NCBI RefSeq assembly: GCF_964355755.1
Contig: NC_092676.1
Location: 5,812,288 to 5,876,287 of the forward strand
Direction of reading: 5' to 3'
DNA length: 64,000 bases
Source of the DNA: Antedon mediterranea
Taxonomy: Eukaryota > Echinodermata > Crinoidea > Comatulida > Antedonidae
The position numbers were made by a program, and so were the translations under genes. The notes beneath the pieces are model-generated. The model worked only from the letters and a program-made list of their open reading frames with translations. It was not told the origin of the DNA and made no database searches. Positions 1-13,600 of the stretch are shown in pieces (the first letter of the stretch is position 1; each line of letters opens with the position of its first letter).

Positions 1-430
1 CAAATAATTAATCTTATTGTACATTAATTGTATGTAATTTCCACATTTTATAGTCGCAGAAATGAAGAAACAAAGTTCTCACTTTGTTATAATTACGAAC
101 AAATATAACTAAACTAAACATCATTTATATGTGCATTACATATTGTACATTAGCCCTGATTCATTTCAATTGTTTAATAAATTCTAATTACGGTAAGGCT
201 CTACTACTATATACTGTATCATAGGCCTGGAAAAATGAAAAATGGTTTTAACATTAACTCGATTTACACAACACTGACTGCAAGACTGGTACGAAATTAC
301 TGTAGCAATATTTTGGTGGGTGGTGTGGAGGACACTTAAGTATACTGTAGTAGACCACCATTAAAACCCAACAAAGTATCCCCTTAATATTTTAATTGTA
401 ATATTATTTCACTATATTCTTAATATACTT
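1..430. other. 3' flank of TP53I11, no supported feature
   Basis: AT-rich sequence beyond the TP53I11 3' end and the MITE at 431-964; no gene or RNA recognised. Confidence 0.5.
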
Positions 431-964
431 TAAAGATGTACTGTCCCTTTGAGTAATTCCCAAAAAAAAATTTTTTTAATATTTCGAAACAAAGTTGGTC
501 ATTTTGAAGTATCATGATAGTTATTAACTTTCACCAAAAATTAGTTGAAAAAAAAATAATTTAACCGAAATACGGACGTTTTTTGGTTAAAAAAATAACT
601 TTGACTTCCAGTCAAAGTTTTCGATCAAAACATGCTTGTTTGGCTACTCTGTATGCATAATCATAAAACTTCCTCGCCATCTGTGTGAAAACACCTTCTC
701 AACCGCGACGAGTTGTAAACAATCCTAATTAGCATCATGCATAATGCATACTCGTGGTTTGAAATCTTTGTTTACTTTCGCTCGTGAGATTTTCCAGATG
801 AAATGTAATCAAATTAATTTAACTGTTAATTACGTAAACTTGTTGTTTTTCCTCGAATTTTCGACTTAAAGTGAATAACTTTAATATTACTTTGATATGG
901 CCAATTTAAATTTAGAATATTTTAACCGTCATTTTTTTGTGTTTCAAGGGACAATACATCTTTA
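431..964. mobile_element. MITE family A copy (TAAAGATGTACTGTCCC ends)
   Basis: Starts TAAAGATGTACTGTCCC and ends GGGACAATACATCTTTA, a terminal inverted repeat; AT-rich and non-coding. The same family recurs at 2633, about 4970, 26163, 49889, 53619 and in part at about 46005. Confidence 0.8.
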
Positions 965-1477
965 ACAAAAACAGTATTTGCTAAATTTCAATTTGCTAAT
1001 ATCTTGAAAGCTTATATACTGTATTCATTATTTTTGCTCAGTTCACTTTTTTTTAAATATCTTTTTTTTGGTTCAGAAAAGCTGCTCTTTTCTCCATCGG
1101 AGTAAATCTAAAGTGGTTTAGCTTGTTCTACAGCACATTGAAACGTAAACATTACATTGGAAAAAACACTTGATATACCCTGTTGTAATCTCATGGTACT
1201 GTATTTCTATCGCTTGTCTAATGTTAAATTCTGAAATTTAAAGACTATTGGGGTACATCCAGGAGGTATAATAGAGTTAACTGGTTGTAACTCAGATATG
1301 ATTGCAGGTTACAGTTAGCTTACTATGCACGCTTAACTCTAGTGTGTGAACACAGCTAAAAAATACATACACGATACATATATAAGAGAAAGTGTAGCAT
1401 AATATTTCATATAAAACTAAAAAACTTCAATTACATAAAATTTCACAAAAACTCTTCAACAAAATAAATATCTGCAT

Positions 1478-1483
1478 TTTATT
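1478..1483 (-). terminator. Polyadenylation signal AATAAA of TP53I11
   Basis: Plus-strand TTTATT gives AATAAA on the minus strand, 20 bases after the stop codon. This would make a very short 3' UTR; further AT-rich candidates lie between 1380 and 1470, so longer 3' ends are possible. Confidence 0.45.
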
Positions 1484-1502
1484 CTTCAATAGAATGTCTT
1501 TG

Positions 1503-1675
1503 TTACTCAGTTTTATCACAATTATCAAACGGCGTTCGTCGACCGGCCCAAAATCTGTAACCGATTATCTTCAAATAGTATAGTAGTGAGATTGATGTCA
1601 GCAGTAAGTGAAATGCCATGATAAGAGCATTCAAAAAGCTGAAGGCTCGCAATTCCCATATCATTGAAAGCAACA
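1503..1675 (-). CDS. TP53I11: TP53I11 last coding exon
   Basis: Acceptor TTTTTCAG precedes the exon. The first two bases TG complete a GTG (Val) codon with the G left by the previous exon. It encodes 56 residues plus the stop codon (1503-1505): the fourth hydrophobic segment (NALIMAFHLLLTSISLLYYL) and a basic C-terminal tail containing GRRTP. The vertebrate protein likewise ends with a hydrophobic YYYY-type helix followed by GRR. The tail here is somewhat longer than in the human protein. Confidence 0.92.
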
Positions 1676-4600
1676 CTGAAAAACAAAAGGAGTTAACAAT
1701 TGAATTACAACACAAATATATACCTCGGGACTCAAAGTGTCTCCTTAATAGGGCTGCTGTATCCCAAAGGATGTGTTTAGACATTGCAGAATTATCCTTA
1801 TCCACCAGAACAATGGTCGAGGATTGACTTGAACCTGTGCCGATTGTATAGGGGTTAAACAGGCACAGGTTCAAGTCAATCCTCGACCTGCAAACCGTTT
1901 GCAGCAGAGCGCCTGCCTTAACCGCTCGACCACTCGACTGAACAAAGAAATTCTTTCTAGAACTATAGGTTAACCATCTATGCTGCCTTTGATGATAATA
2001 ATATTTTCACACATCCAATTAAATGTGTCAGTAAGTCGTAAGAAGAGCAATAACATCTTCACAATACAACAATTCTATTGATCATTACATCATTTGACTA
2101 GATTTTTTAAAATATTATTTTTTATCAAACACAGCATACAGTAAATGATTATCCTACAGTTCTAGAATAAAAACTTTTCTAATTTCAATTGTTTTATTTA
2201 AGTAAAATGTTTATCTATTTATCGTCAATCATTATTGTCCTACTGTAGTGTGTAGCAGCCTACAACCAAACCTTATTCAGGGAAAACCCTATTAAGATGA
2301 CACTTAGGTGTCCCCTTAATAGGAGTTCTCCTGTAGTTGAATACTAGTTTCTAATCAACTATGCCTGAGGTGAGACTATAATATTTAATTATTTTTACGG
2401 ATTATTTAATGTGGGTTCTACCACACTTTGGTGTTAGTAAAAAAATAATAATAATAAAATATATATAAAATCATCTGAAAACAGTTACCTAAAGTCTGAA
2501 GAGTGAAATATACTATTTGGGCAATAAGAGTCCATCTAATAACATGTCTGCTGGGCGAATGTACAGAACTCCAAAACAGCACGGCAAGACCTGTGAACAC
2601 AACAAATAAAAACAAAAATATTAACAACAATTTAAAGATGTATTGTCCCCTAAAAACATGAAAAATGAAGATTAATTAAATCAGATTTCAAATAGGTTAT
2701 TTTGTAGTTTTAGTTAGTTAATCACTTCCGTAGAAAAAAAAAAGAAAAAAAAAAACAATTTTCTCCTTATAAAATGACAAAATGAATGGTTAAATTCAAC
2801 CAAAAATCCATTGGCTGGCAGCCAATTTGTCTATTTTTTGCTTTAAATTACAGTTTTTTTCAGGTAAACACATTTTTTTTCGATCTAATTTTTGGTCAAA
2901 GAAGATAATTATTTTATGACATTAAAATGGCATATTCAACCAAAAAAATGTCAATAATTATTTTTTCAGGGTGACTACATCTTTAATAAAACTATTTAAC
3001 ATCACATGATGAATGGACTATTTAAAAAATCAAAATGTTAATGAAGCGGTAGATATGTACAGTACCACTCCTATCTTTTTTTTTGTTTATTCTAAAATAA
3101 TTTTCTACTCCGGGTGCAATTAGATTGTTTCCTTCTCGTCTGATTTAGACCTTGTTCTTTCGTTAAAATTAGGTGTGCTTTAAAAACAAATAATGAATAT
3201 TTGATACTCATGCAATGGTAAAAATAATTCTATTCGGTGAAAGATGAAATGTTCTATTTTCACCTCATTAAATTATTTGTACCATTGCACTCATAAACAT
3301 TCATTATTCGTTATTGAAAGATGTACTGATGTATTAAATTTATTCCTTTTGTGCAAGCCAACACGAGAATACAATTTAAACGTCAAGGTTGTATTTAAAC
3401 CATGCTGAAAAAGTAATTTATTTAAAATAATCATTTAAGTTTCTTATTAAATAGAACTGATGGATATCTAATAGTACATTAAATGAATATACATAATGCG
3501 AACTTTGAACTTACAGGCTAACGATGCACCGAAGAACATGATCGGGTAGACATTTGCTGATTCGCATTCTAGACTACTTGAATATAGCACTACTAACTTT
3601 GATGGGAAGATGATGGCCTATAAGTAGATAAAAAATGATATTACTCATTAGCTGCGGAAATATGAATAACAATAACAAAACTAAAAAATAAAATCTATAT
3701 TTATTTTGACTATGTTGAGAAGAGATAGAACTCCAAGAAAGATAATATCTGAGCTGAAGTTCACAGTTGTTGGTTTTGGTTTGGAGGCTTTTTTATTAAA
3801 TCAAGCGATCTACAATTTTTCTCAATTATCTTGATCTTTGAATAAAAATCTGAATCCATAATAGCGTGTCACTATCTAACAATTGTTTCTATTTTTACTC
3901 AGCTTCACTCATGAAAATATAGTAACCCTTCATCTTTTACTCATAAACATTCATTATTTGTACCATTGCACTCATGAACATTAATTATTTGTACCATTGC
4001 ACTCATAAACATTTATTATTTGTACTATTGCACTCATAAACCTTCATTATTTGTACTATTGCACTCATAAACCCTTATTATTTGTACTATTGCACTCATA
4101 AATGACCTTCATTATTTGTACCATTGCACTCATAAACATTCATTATTTGAGTATACAATCAACCAAAATCCATTACAGGTCACTCTACACTTTCCTTTGT
4201 GATGAAACATAATGAACTTGTTTAAATAATGTAGGACAATTAGATAACTGCGCAACATTTTGGTTGAAGTGTATTACATTATTAATTAAATAACCATGGC
4301 AACTGAGCTCGTAAAGCGATGTGAATTATATAGAAAGTTATTGTTGTTTGTATAGATGAAATATGTCATCTATAAATGGATACAAAATTTAGATAAATGA
4401 CAAATAAACATGATGATGACGTACATACAGAAATATTATACTTCTAACAATAATTTCTCTTTCCCTTTTAAAAAATTATCTTTCTACATATATTTTACTT
4501 TATTTGTCTGTGTCCACTATTTTAAATGCTTGTTTTGTTATTCAATTTCCGAGTGTAACAAATTGGACAAATATCTATCTTATAAAAATAACAAGGCAAA

Positions 4601-7600
4601 AAATGAATATTACTGATCTTTTATAACACTTACCATAATTGACACTAATGTGAACACAAAAGATGTTGTAACCTGCCACAATCTGAAAAAAATATATAAT
4701 AAAAATTGTTTGAATGGATACACACCTTTTTCCTAGACACATGTGTTTTAACCTAGAGCTAGGCACAGTTTATGGGAAATAAATTGGCTACAACCATGCA
4801 ACACTCCTTAAACACTGTGAATGGGCCTAAACATGACATAAGCAACCGTCCACAAAAGGTTCTAATTATAGGCTTCTTCTTTTCCGATTCATTTATTCAA
4901 CCAAGCAGTGCTGGATTCAGGATTTAAAATAGGGGTGGAGGGATAGGGTATGGGATCAAGGCTTAAAAATGGGAATATAAAGTTGTTTTTTTTATGTTTA
5001 AATCCATGAATACTCAATTTGAATGTCACATAACAGTTATTCACTTTGACCAATTATTTACCTGAAAAAACTATAATTTAAAGCAAAAACAATATTCAAA
5101 TTGAGATTGACTAGAAGTCAAGGTGTTTTGGGTTTAATTTAACTGTTTAGTTTGTCATTTTATAGGATAATTAAATTTTTTTCTATTAAAGGGATTAACT
5201 TTGATTAAAATGGCCAATTCAACGTATGATTTGATTAAATTTCATGTTGTTGTGGGACAATACATCTTTATCCGAATGTCCTATCATTGCTCGGCTCTGA
5301 ATCGGGGTGAATTTTCGAATAAGAGTTCCTGGTACAGTCATTAAAGTTATCTATAAGCACTATTGATTTTTTTCCACAATCATCTACATCTTAATGTTTT
5401 CTATATACGGTATATTTACAACAAATTAAGCGTACACTTGCATTTACCGTACTGACGCGGGTATAAGCCCACCCCCCTCGAACATGAAATCACGTCAAGT
5501 TTGCGGGGTGGGCTTATACCCGAGGATCCAAAAATGCAGATTGTCAAAAACAGCACATGTATACTGTGTATTCCACCATGCGAGCGAGCGCCCTCACGTG
5601 TACGACGTTGCCTCTAAATACACGAGGTGGTGTAGAGTGTCGGAAAATTAAGTTTATAGTTTGTGTAATTTATCGTAGAATATCTTATTTTAAACATCAA
5701 TTTAACAAGAATTTATCAAGCAGAAAAGCAAGTATACAATGTTCGTTAAATAGAAATGTACCAAAGAAATTTAATAAGCTTGTTTATGGCAGCAGATACC
5801 AAATAGTGGTTTTTCCGTTTTGGCGACTTGTAGCGTCATGTGTGAAGCGATCTTCGACCGCGATGGAGTGTAAACAAAACAGGACCGCTAGGCCTCATAT
5901 GGCCTAGCGTATATTAGCCTAGCTTGGTTATGATCAAAGGTAGGTATATTCGGTGTATGGACGTCGCCAAATACAAAATAATGTATTACGACACGCACTG
6001 TAGATCTTCGAATTAATGGGTGGGCTTATACTCGAGTGCCTCATTTTTCATGAAAATTAGTCAAAAGTCGGGGGTGGGCTTATACCCGAGTATGGGCTTA
6101 TACCCGCGTCAGTACGGTACTTACAACAATGAGAGAGAAGATAATTTCCAAACTCCATGAGACATGCACACAGAGTAAATTTTCTTTTTCATGAGTAAAC
6201 AACCAATTAACTTTTATTATGGATCCAAATAATGTATCAGGATATCAGTATTATATAAAATGTTTCAGCGACAGATTTCAATTAAATCCTAATTAATAAT
6301 GAAATAGGTTTTATTGCTCTGTAATCCTATGTTTACACAGATGTTTTCATAGGAATTCTAACAATAATATATCATTAGTTTTTGTAGACTGTTTTCATTC
6401 CTGTGGGCAATCATCGGTAAATCATCATAGGATTACACTGTCTATTTAATTTACATGTACATAGCCTTCGGTATGAAATTTGAGAATGTAATTAATCGAT
6501 GTCGTCGCAGACTTGTGGAGTCTTAATGTTGACTTGTGGAATATGGAATAAGTTCAACAGATGAAGTAGGTTGATTGTGAGTGATTATTAGGAGAAATGA
6601 TGAATGTGAAGCTGGGTAATAATGATGATGGCAATGATGATGATGTCGAGAAATTATGATGGCAATGATGATGATGATGATGAGAAATGATGATGGCAAT
6701 GATCATGATGATGAGAAATGATGATGGAAATGATCATAATGATGAGAAAAGATGATGGCAATGATCATGATGAGAAATGATGATAATGGCAATGATGAGG
6801 ATGATGAGAAATGATGATGATAATGATGATGATGGCAATAATGATGATGATGATGAGAAATGATGATGATGAGAAATGACGATGATGATGACGATGATGA
6901 TGAGAAATGATGATGATGAGAAATGATAATAATGATGATGAGAAATGATGATGATAGGAGATGATGATGATGAGAAATGATGATGAGAAATGATGATGAC
7001 AATGATCATGATGATGATGATGACAATGGCAACGATGCTGATGACGACAATGATGATGAGAACGATGGCAATGATGATGATGACGAAAATGATGATGGCG
7101 ATGACGAAAATGATGATGGCGATGACGAAAATGATGATGGCGATGATGATGAGGACGATGGCGACAATGATGAGGACGACGACGGCGGCGGCGGCGACTA
7201 CGACGACGACGATGGTGACGATGATGATGATGATGATGATGGTGATGACGATGGCAATGATGAGAAATACTGATGTTATTGATGATGATTTCGGCAATGG
7301 AAAATGATGTTAAATTCATCTTTACTTACTTGAGTCCAGCAGGAAAGGCAAATAGAAAATTATCATCCCCACCAAGAATTTGACTGATCTAAAAAACAAA
7401 GACAAAATATTCAAAATACCACTTTAAATCATAAATTGAAAAGAAATGCACAGCAAAATGTTGTTGATTATAAGTACCTTTGAAACGGGCACTGATCCAT
7501 CTTCATTTTCACCCACGCCGAGTAATTTACGTGTTTTTAAACGGCTTTGAAGATCTCCACTACTCTGCTTCCTATAGCAAAAGACAAAAGAAATATTATC

Positions 7601-10600
7601 AATTAAAAATATATGGTTTTCTGTTGATCCGTGTTCTATTTCATTCAAAGAAAACATGCACAAATACGTGTCGCCAGTATGAGTTGCCCAAATGTATTGA
7701 GCAACAACGACAACTGTTCTTTTATAGTAGTAAGTTGTCCTAATGTGGTTGGCAACAAGGACACAACTGCTCTTTTGTAGTAATAAGTTGCACTATTGTG
7801 GTTGGCAACAAGGACACAGCTGCTTAAGGGGATGTTCCAGCAGTTTGTTGGACACAACAAGAACACAACTGCTCTTTTGTAGTAATAAGTTGCACTATTG
7901 TGGTTGGCAACAAGGACACAGCTGCTTAAGGGGCTGTTCCAGTGTTTGACAACAAGAACACAACTGCTCTTTTGTAGTAATAAGATGCACTATTGTGGTT
8001 GGCCACAATAGTGGGGTGCCTTAGGGTCAAAAACGTTACACGGATGACAAAGTTTTCAAATTTTGCACATATGTTCACTTGGACATAAAGATTAAAAAAA
8101 TCACTGGTCACAATTCCGGAAATGATGATTCCGGCCATTTTCTAATAAAATGTTGTATTAGAGTGAATAGAAACATATGTGTTCTAAGCAATTTAACACT
8201 AAAATGAACTCTGTACACCTACCGGTTACTAAGATATGGACCATCATTTTGTTTTGGCGGCCATTTTGAAAATACTCCAAATATGGTCATAAAATACATT
8301 TTTTTTCTTGGCTACAGTGATTTTTTAAATCTGTATGTCCAAGTGAACATATGTGCAAAATTTGAAAACTTTGTCATCCGTGTAACGTTTTTGACCATTT
8401 TTTCCCTTAAGGCACCCCACTACAAGGACACAGCTGCTGTTTGAAATCAGTAAAGGGTATGAATTTGTTCCAGTGAGCTGGACACAGAATGAAACAGTTG
8501 CTATATTGAATTGCTCTGTTTTTTGGGCTATAGGTACAATTCTGCTGTTTTCATTTAGAATTGAGTTGCCTCACTGGACAAGAACACATGTCAGCATAAG
8601 GTTGTCACAGTTGCAATCCACAGTCAACATGCTGCTTAAAAGGTCAATATGCAGTTACCATTATATTATACACAATATGCATTCATCTTAAAGCTAGTAC
8701 GGTATAGTGAAACGCTAAATAACATTATTGAATAATAAATTACAAACATAAAATTTACGAAGTGAATAAATGCACTTTAGAATGCTCAACATGTTTTATG
8801 CGATCGTTTCATTCAGATCTAAGGTTTCCATGTTTATTCCGCATCAAATGCATTGCTTAATTATAATACAATTATAAACCAAACAATCTGATGAAAATAT
8901 ATGTATCAGTCATGTTGCCAAATTGTTTTCCGTCAAAAAGAAATTTTAGTCAAATTTCAATACCTATTATGATAATTGTATTTCTGGATGAAGCCCAGAA
9001 TAGATTCAATTCAATTTGTTAAATGGAAATATTTACAATTTACAATTACTTGGAACTGCAAAAGAAAAATCCACAATAATTGGTTTTAAAAGCCCAGTTG
9101 TGGGCTTATAACCGACTAATAACAATATAATAATCATAATTGATTTTGTTTACTTTATAAATTAATAGACTCTATTAAGGGTACACCTTTGGACCCCACA
9201 AAGTGTCCCCTAAGTAGGAGTTGTCATATTGTTAATATTCAACTAGGACACTCACAGAGCGCAAACCTCCACCTAGGCATATGAAAAATGAATCATGTGT
9301 TCACATACAGCTATGAAACCATCGTTTAAAATCTTTTGAACATCAGGCACTAACGTATTGAGTAATCCTGCTAACATATAGAGAGAAACACACACACCCG
9401 ATTGACCTCATAACCTCTCGCAATTCTGGCGGAGGAACAGTAATTATTCCTTGGTCATTTTATGGAGGGGTGTTGCATGAAAAGGGATGCCCCGAAATAG
9501 TGCTTTAGTTTACCTGTATTAACAATCAAATAATATAACATGGATCTTTTTTTAAAATCTTTATAAAAATAATCAATAACAAAATTTAGCGAATTTTTTT
9601 TTTTTTTTTTACAATAAGAAAGAAAATTATTTTTTATTTTTATTTTTTTATTTTATTCAATTGAAACCAACAGCGATAATTACCGCTACTAACAGGTTTG
9701 ATACAAACAAAGCCAGGACTGTTTAAAGCACCTTAATTGATCCTGACATTGAACAAGGGCTTCTCTCGTCCAGTGCCCCCTTGACCAGAGGTCTGAGGCA
9801 GATACTAGATGCAGGGGCTGCCATAAGAGTCAGCAGTGCTGATTTCAAATACATATCACTACCATATTTGGGCAAATCACACTTTTTTTGTCAAACTCGA
9901 GTTTGATAATGAAGACAGGAGTTTACACACTTGCAGGAGAGAATGAAGTTAAACTATTCTGATATTATACATTTTTTTTTTAAATCACGAAAAGAATTTC
10001 TAAAAATATGAAAAATATGATTCTTCTAACATTGTAAATATAAAATATGTAAATTTGAAAGTAAAATCTCAATACATTATTTTGAACACTACAACAAAAA
10101 TCGCACGTTTGCACGAAGAGTCACCATGATCTATATAGTACACACTACACTCAGATGCGTGAAAATACTAAAATTACACTTCAATCAATACTTATAAATG
10201 ATAATGCATACACACTTGTAGAATAAGAAAGCAGGTTATTAAAAATGTATCTAAGAATTTAACTTACATGTGTTTTGGTGATCGTGATGCATCATCCATT
10301 TTCGGCACAAATAAATTATTGTAATTTACGTTTTATAGATTCCAAATTAGATTTTAAACACGAAAGCTAACAGGCTGCATTACTCTTATCGTGTGCGTTA
10401 TCAGCTTGAATGACAGAGATTAAATCAAGTAAAAGCATTCACTTCTCCTCACAACAGTCACAAAAACATCTGCTTTCTGCACTACACACACAATACACAG
10501 TTCCGGCAATTTTCATTAGATGCCTTTACAACCCATTGGACCAATCAATGGGTCATTTCTTGGCAACATGTTTTGACGACCACAGGGTTTTTAACCCGAA

Positions 10601-13600
10601 AGTGGATAATTACACCATGCTCTATTATTACTAATTAATTACGATTATAACAAAATAGCATAATAAGAGTTTAAAATTAATTAAATAATTAATAATAATA
10701 AAGGCATTAAAGTTATTTACATTTTGTTGATAAAACTAATAATTAATACTAATTTCTATTATTGCAATTAAAAAATATACCACCTGAAATTCTAGAGAAT
10801 AAATAGGGATTTATTATTGGCTAAAGAGAACATATTTTTTCCTTTGGTGCTATCCTCATCTATACCCAAAAATTTTGTACATACATATAGCTATGACAAG
10901 TAACTATTACTATTTCCACCAAAACACAAAATAATAGCTATGGCTTCAGGTACCGTAACTTTTAAAGTTAAAATTGATGAACATTCCATACAGTATTTAA
11001 TAGCTAGTTAATAATTATTTAAATAGCTGCCACAATCTACAGTAATCTGATATTTGAATTATTCAGTTATACAGTAGCTTGGTTATTTATTTATTTAATA
11101 TAAGAGTAACAAGAAATGAATGGTACATCAAAGAGCTGCATGATAAATAACATTATAAACATAGCCATGGTATGTGTTTATGGGTCGGTTGCTGCTGCAT
11201 AGCGCTGAATAAAACGTTATTTCAAAATATATTTAAAATGAAATTTTTATATTGATTTTGCTCCAAAATAACCGTTTAAATTGTCGTAGACAAAAATCAT
11301 TTTTTACCAAAAATGGAATTGGTCCTGGCGGTTAATTCAAATGTTACTGCAGTGTAGTTGACTCAAGGTCAGAAGCTGTCAATCAAATAACCGTTATTTT
11401 GTGTTGCCGCTAAAAATTTATCAGCAATAACCGGTTAAATGGCATTCTAATACCAAACGGAATGGGTGTTTTTAATCGGTTATCTTGTGCTAACATTTAA
11501 CCGTTTACCCCAAAAATTGTCCTGTTTCTGCTACCAAGAAATTGCACGGTTTTTTAAAGGGTTATTTTTATGCATTGTTTAGGAGGTACACCACCGACCT
11601 TATTTAAGACTATAAATAATAAACAAATACCGGTTTTTTTCTTCTTTATATCTTATTCTTATTAACTCAAAATTATTTATACTAACAAACATTACTATTT
11701 ATATGCCTAGGCTAGTATGTTATCATTATTGACATTAAACATCCACATACAGTACAACTCTTCTTTAACAACATTTTTTCAATCTTCTATCAACTAAAAG
11801 TCGTAGTTAGTCATGTCTCGGGTCACATTCTATGGTCACCGTACAGATAGGCTACTACATCAGCACTTCTATGAATGGATGACTAGTTGGTGACAAGAAC
11901 GCTAGTTGGTCATACCCAGTACCGTTTTGATTTTACGATCATTCGGGAAACCACCTCACGACGTTACAAAATATGAATATAACCACGGACTAAGTAAATG
12001 TAAAACATGAAACATTTTTTTAAAAATTATTATTATTATTATTATTATGGTTTAAAGCGAGTTTAAATGGCTAAAAAATAATCATATTTTACAATTATTT
12101 TGTCAATCTCGCTAAGTAAAATGTGTTTGGTAATAAAAGTGATATCCAAGTCTGCAACTCAAATGCCTACATGCAAATTTACAGTTGATGGTGATGATAA
12201 AATCTTAATGCGAAATTGCAAATCGGAGACGTAATTAAAATTCAACAAGTACATGTATATACAGCTAGGCTGTGGTACAGTATTCAAAACCATAGAACTT
12301 TGAGAGAATTTGGACCAACAACTCTGGGTTTCTAAGCAAGCATGTCACCAACCAAGCCGCATGCATGTGGTATGGTACAAATAAATTACAAACACCTTTC
12401 AGAGTGTTTACTTAGTAAACTGACCATTATTATCCAATTAGCCAAGATAGTAAATTATGAAACAGAACCTGCTATATAGTATTTGACCATTAAATTTTAA
12501 TCACTATAAAAGCAAACAAAACACGAGTTACAGAGGCACACACCATGACGATATCAAACTAAAAATATCCAATTCAAACATCACTTGAATTTCTTAAGTA
12601 CTGCTTGTCATAAAACAAGTGTACAATGATTCTCAACTGACAATAACGAAACCGTAGACACCGTATATTAGCTTGATTAAAGACTGTAAATAATATCAAG
12701 GCATATGACGATAAAAACACGTCAAAATAAAACAGTTGACGTATAAAATAAAAGCAATTGATACCCAAACTGAAATGTTGAATCACCTGTATTTTTTTAT
12801 TTGTAATATCGAAGATGAAAATAAGTATTTGAGATTGTAAATAATTAAATGTCAGAGGAAAATAGATTGAGAGAAATTCAGATACAGTAGAGCAGTTTGA
12901 CCTTTAAAATATACAGAAATGTAATATTTACGTAATATTTTCACTTATGATATTGTACATAGAAAATTTATGATAAACACAAAAAAAACACTAACATTTT
13001 CAGGATAAAAAACAGGACAATCTCACAGATGGATATTTATGGTTACGAATACTATAGGTTCATATAAAGTTTAATATAGTAAGCTCCTATAGTAATCAGG
13101 GGTACAAATTTAAGCATAAATAAGAGACATCCGACAAATTATGCACTTCTCCCGGGGGTCGTATAGTAAGTCACACAATTGACATGACATGTGCTTAAGG
13201 ATAACTTGAGTAAGGGTATGTTCAGACTCACGGAGTTACGGTGGAGTTAGCTACGCAAGGCGTACGGTAATCCGTGGCGTTAAAAGCCAAGGTGTTCAGA
13301 CACAACGACCAACCTTCCAATGCCTTGCGTTTAAAACACTCTGATTAGGTCAAAGCAGATTTTATTTATTTTATTTTATTTATTTTATTCAATCAAAACC
13401 AACAGCGATAAATACCGCCAGTAACAGGTTTGAAACATAAAACAATACAACATCAAAAACGGTTAACAATAGATTAGAATTATATGTATACATTCATGAC
13501 AATTACGTTGTTTTTTGTTTTTTTTATTTATATAATGTTTACCTTCAAATATACTTATTTGTTCTTTACTACTTGTAGAATTGCATTTTAATTCAAAATA

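Noticed and set aside
6703-7319. Several His/Ile/Asp/Met-rich open frames of 98-187 codons on both strands
   Set aside because: Pure translation of a trinucleotide repeat; all frames stay open because the repeat lacks stops.
9400-9432. AGGTTA-TG-AGGTCA direct repeat as a nuclear-receptor DR2 site upstream of a start exon (also at 20.05 kb)
   Set aside because: The sequence is part of a dispersed repeat present in at least two copies, so a specific regulatory role is not supported.
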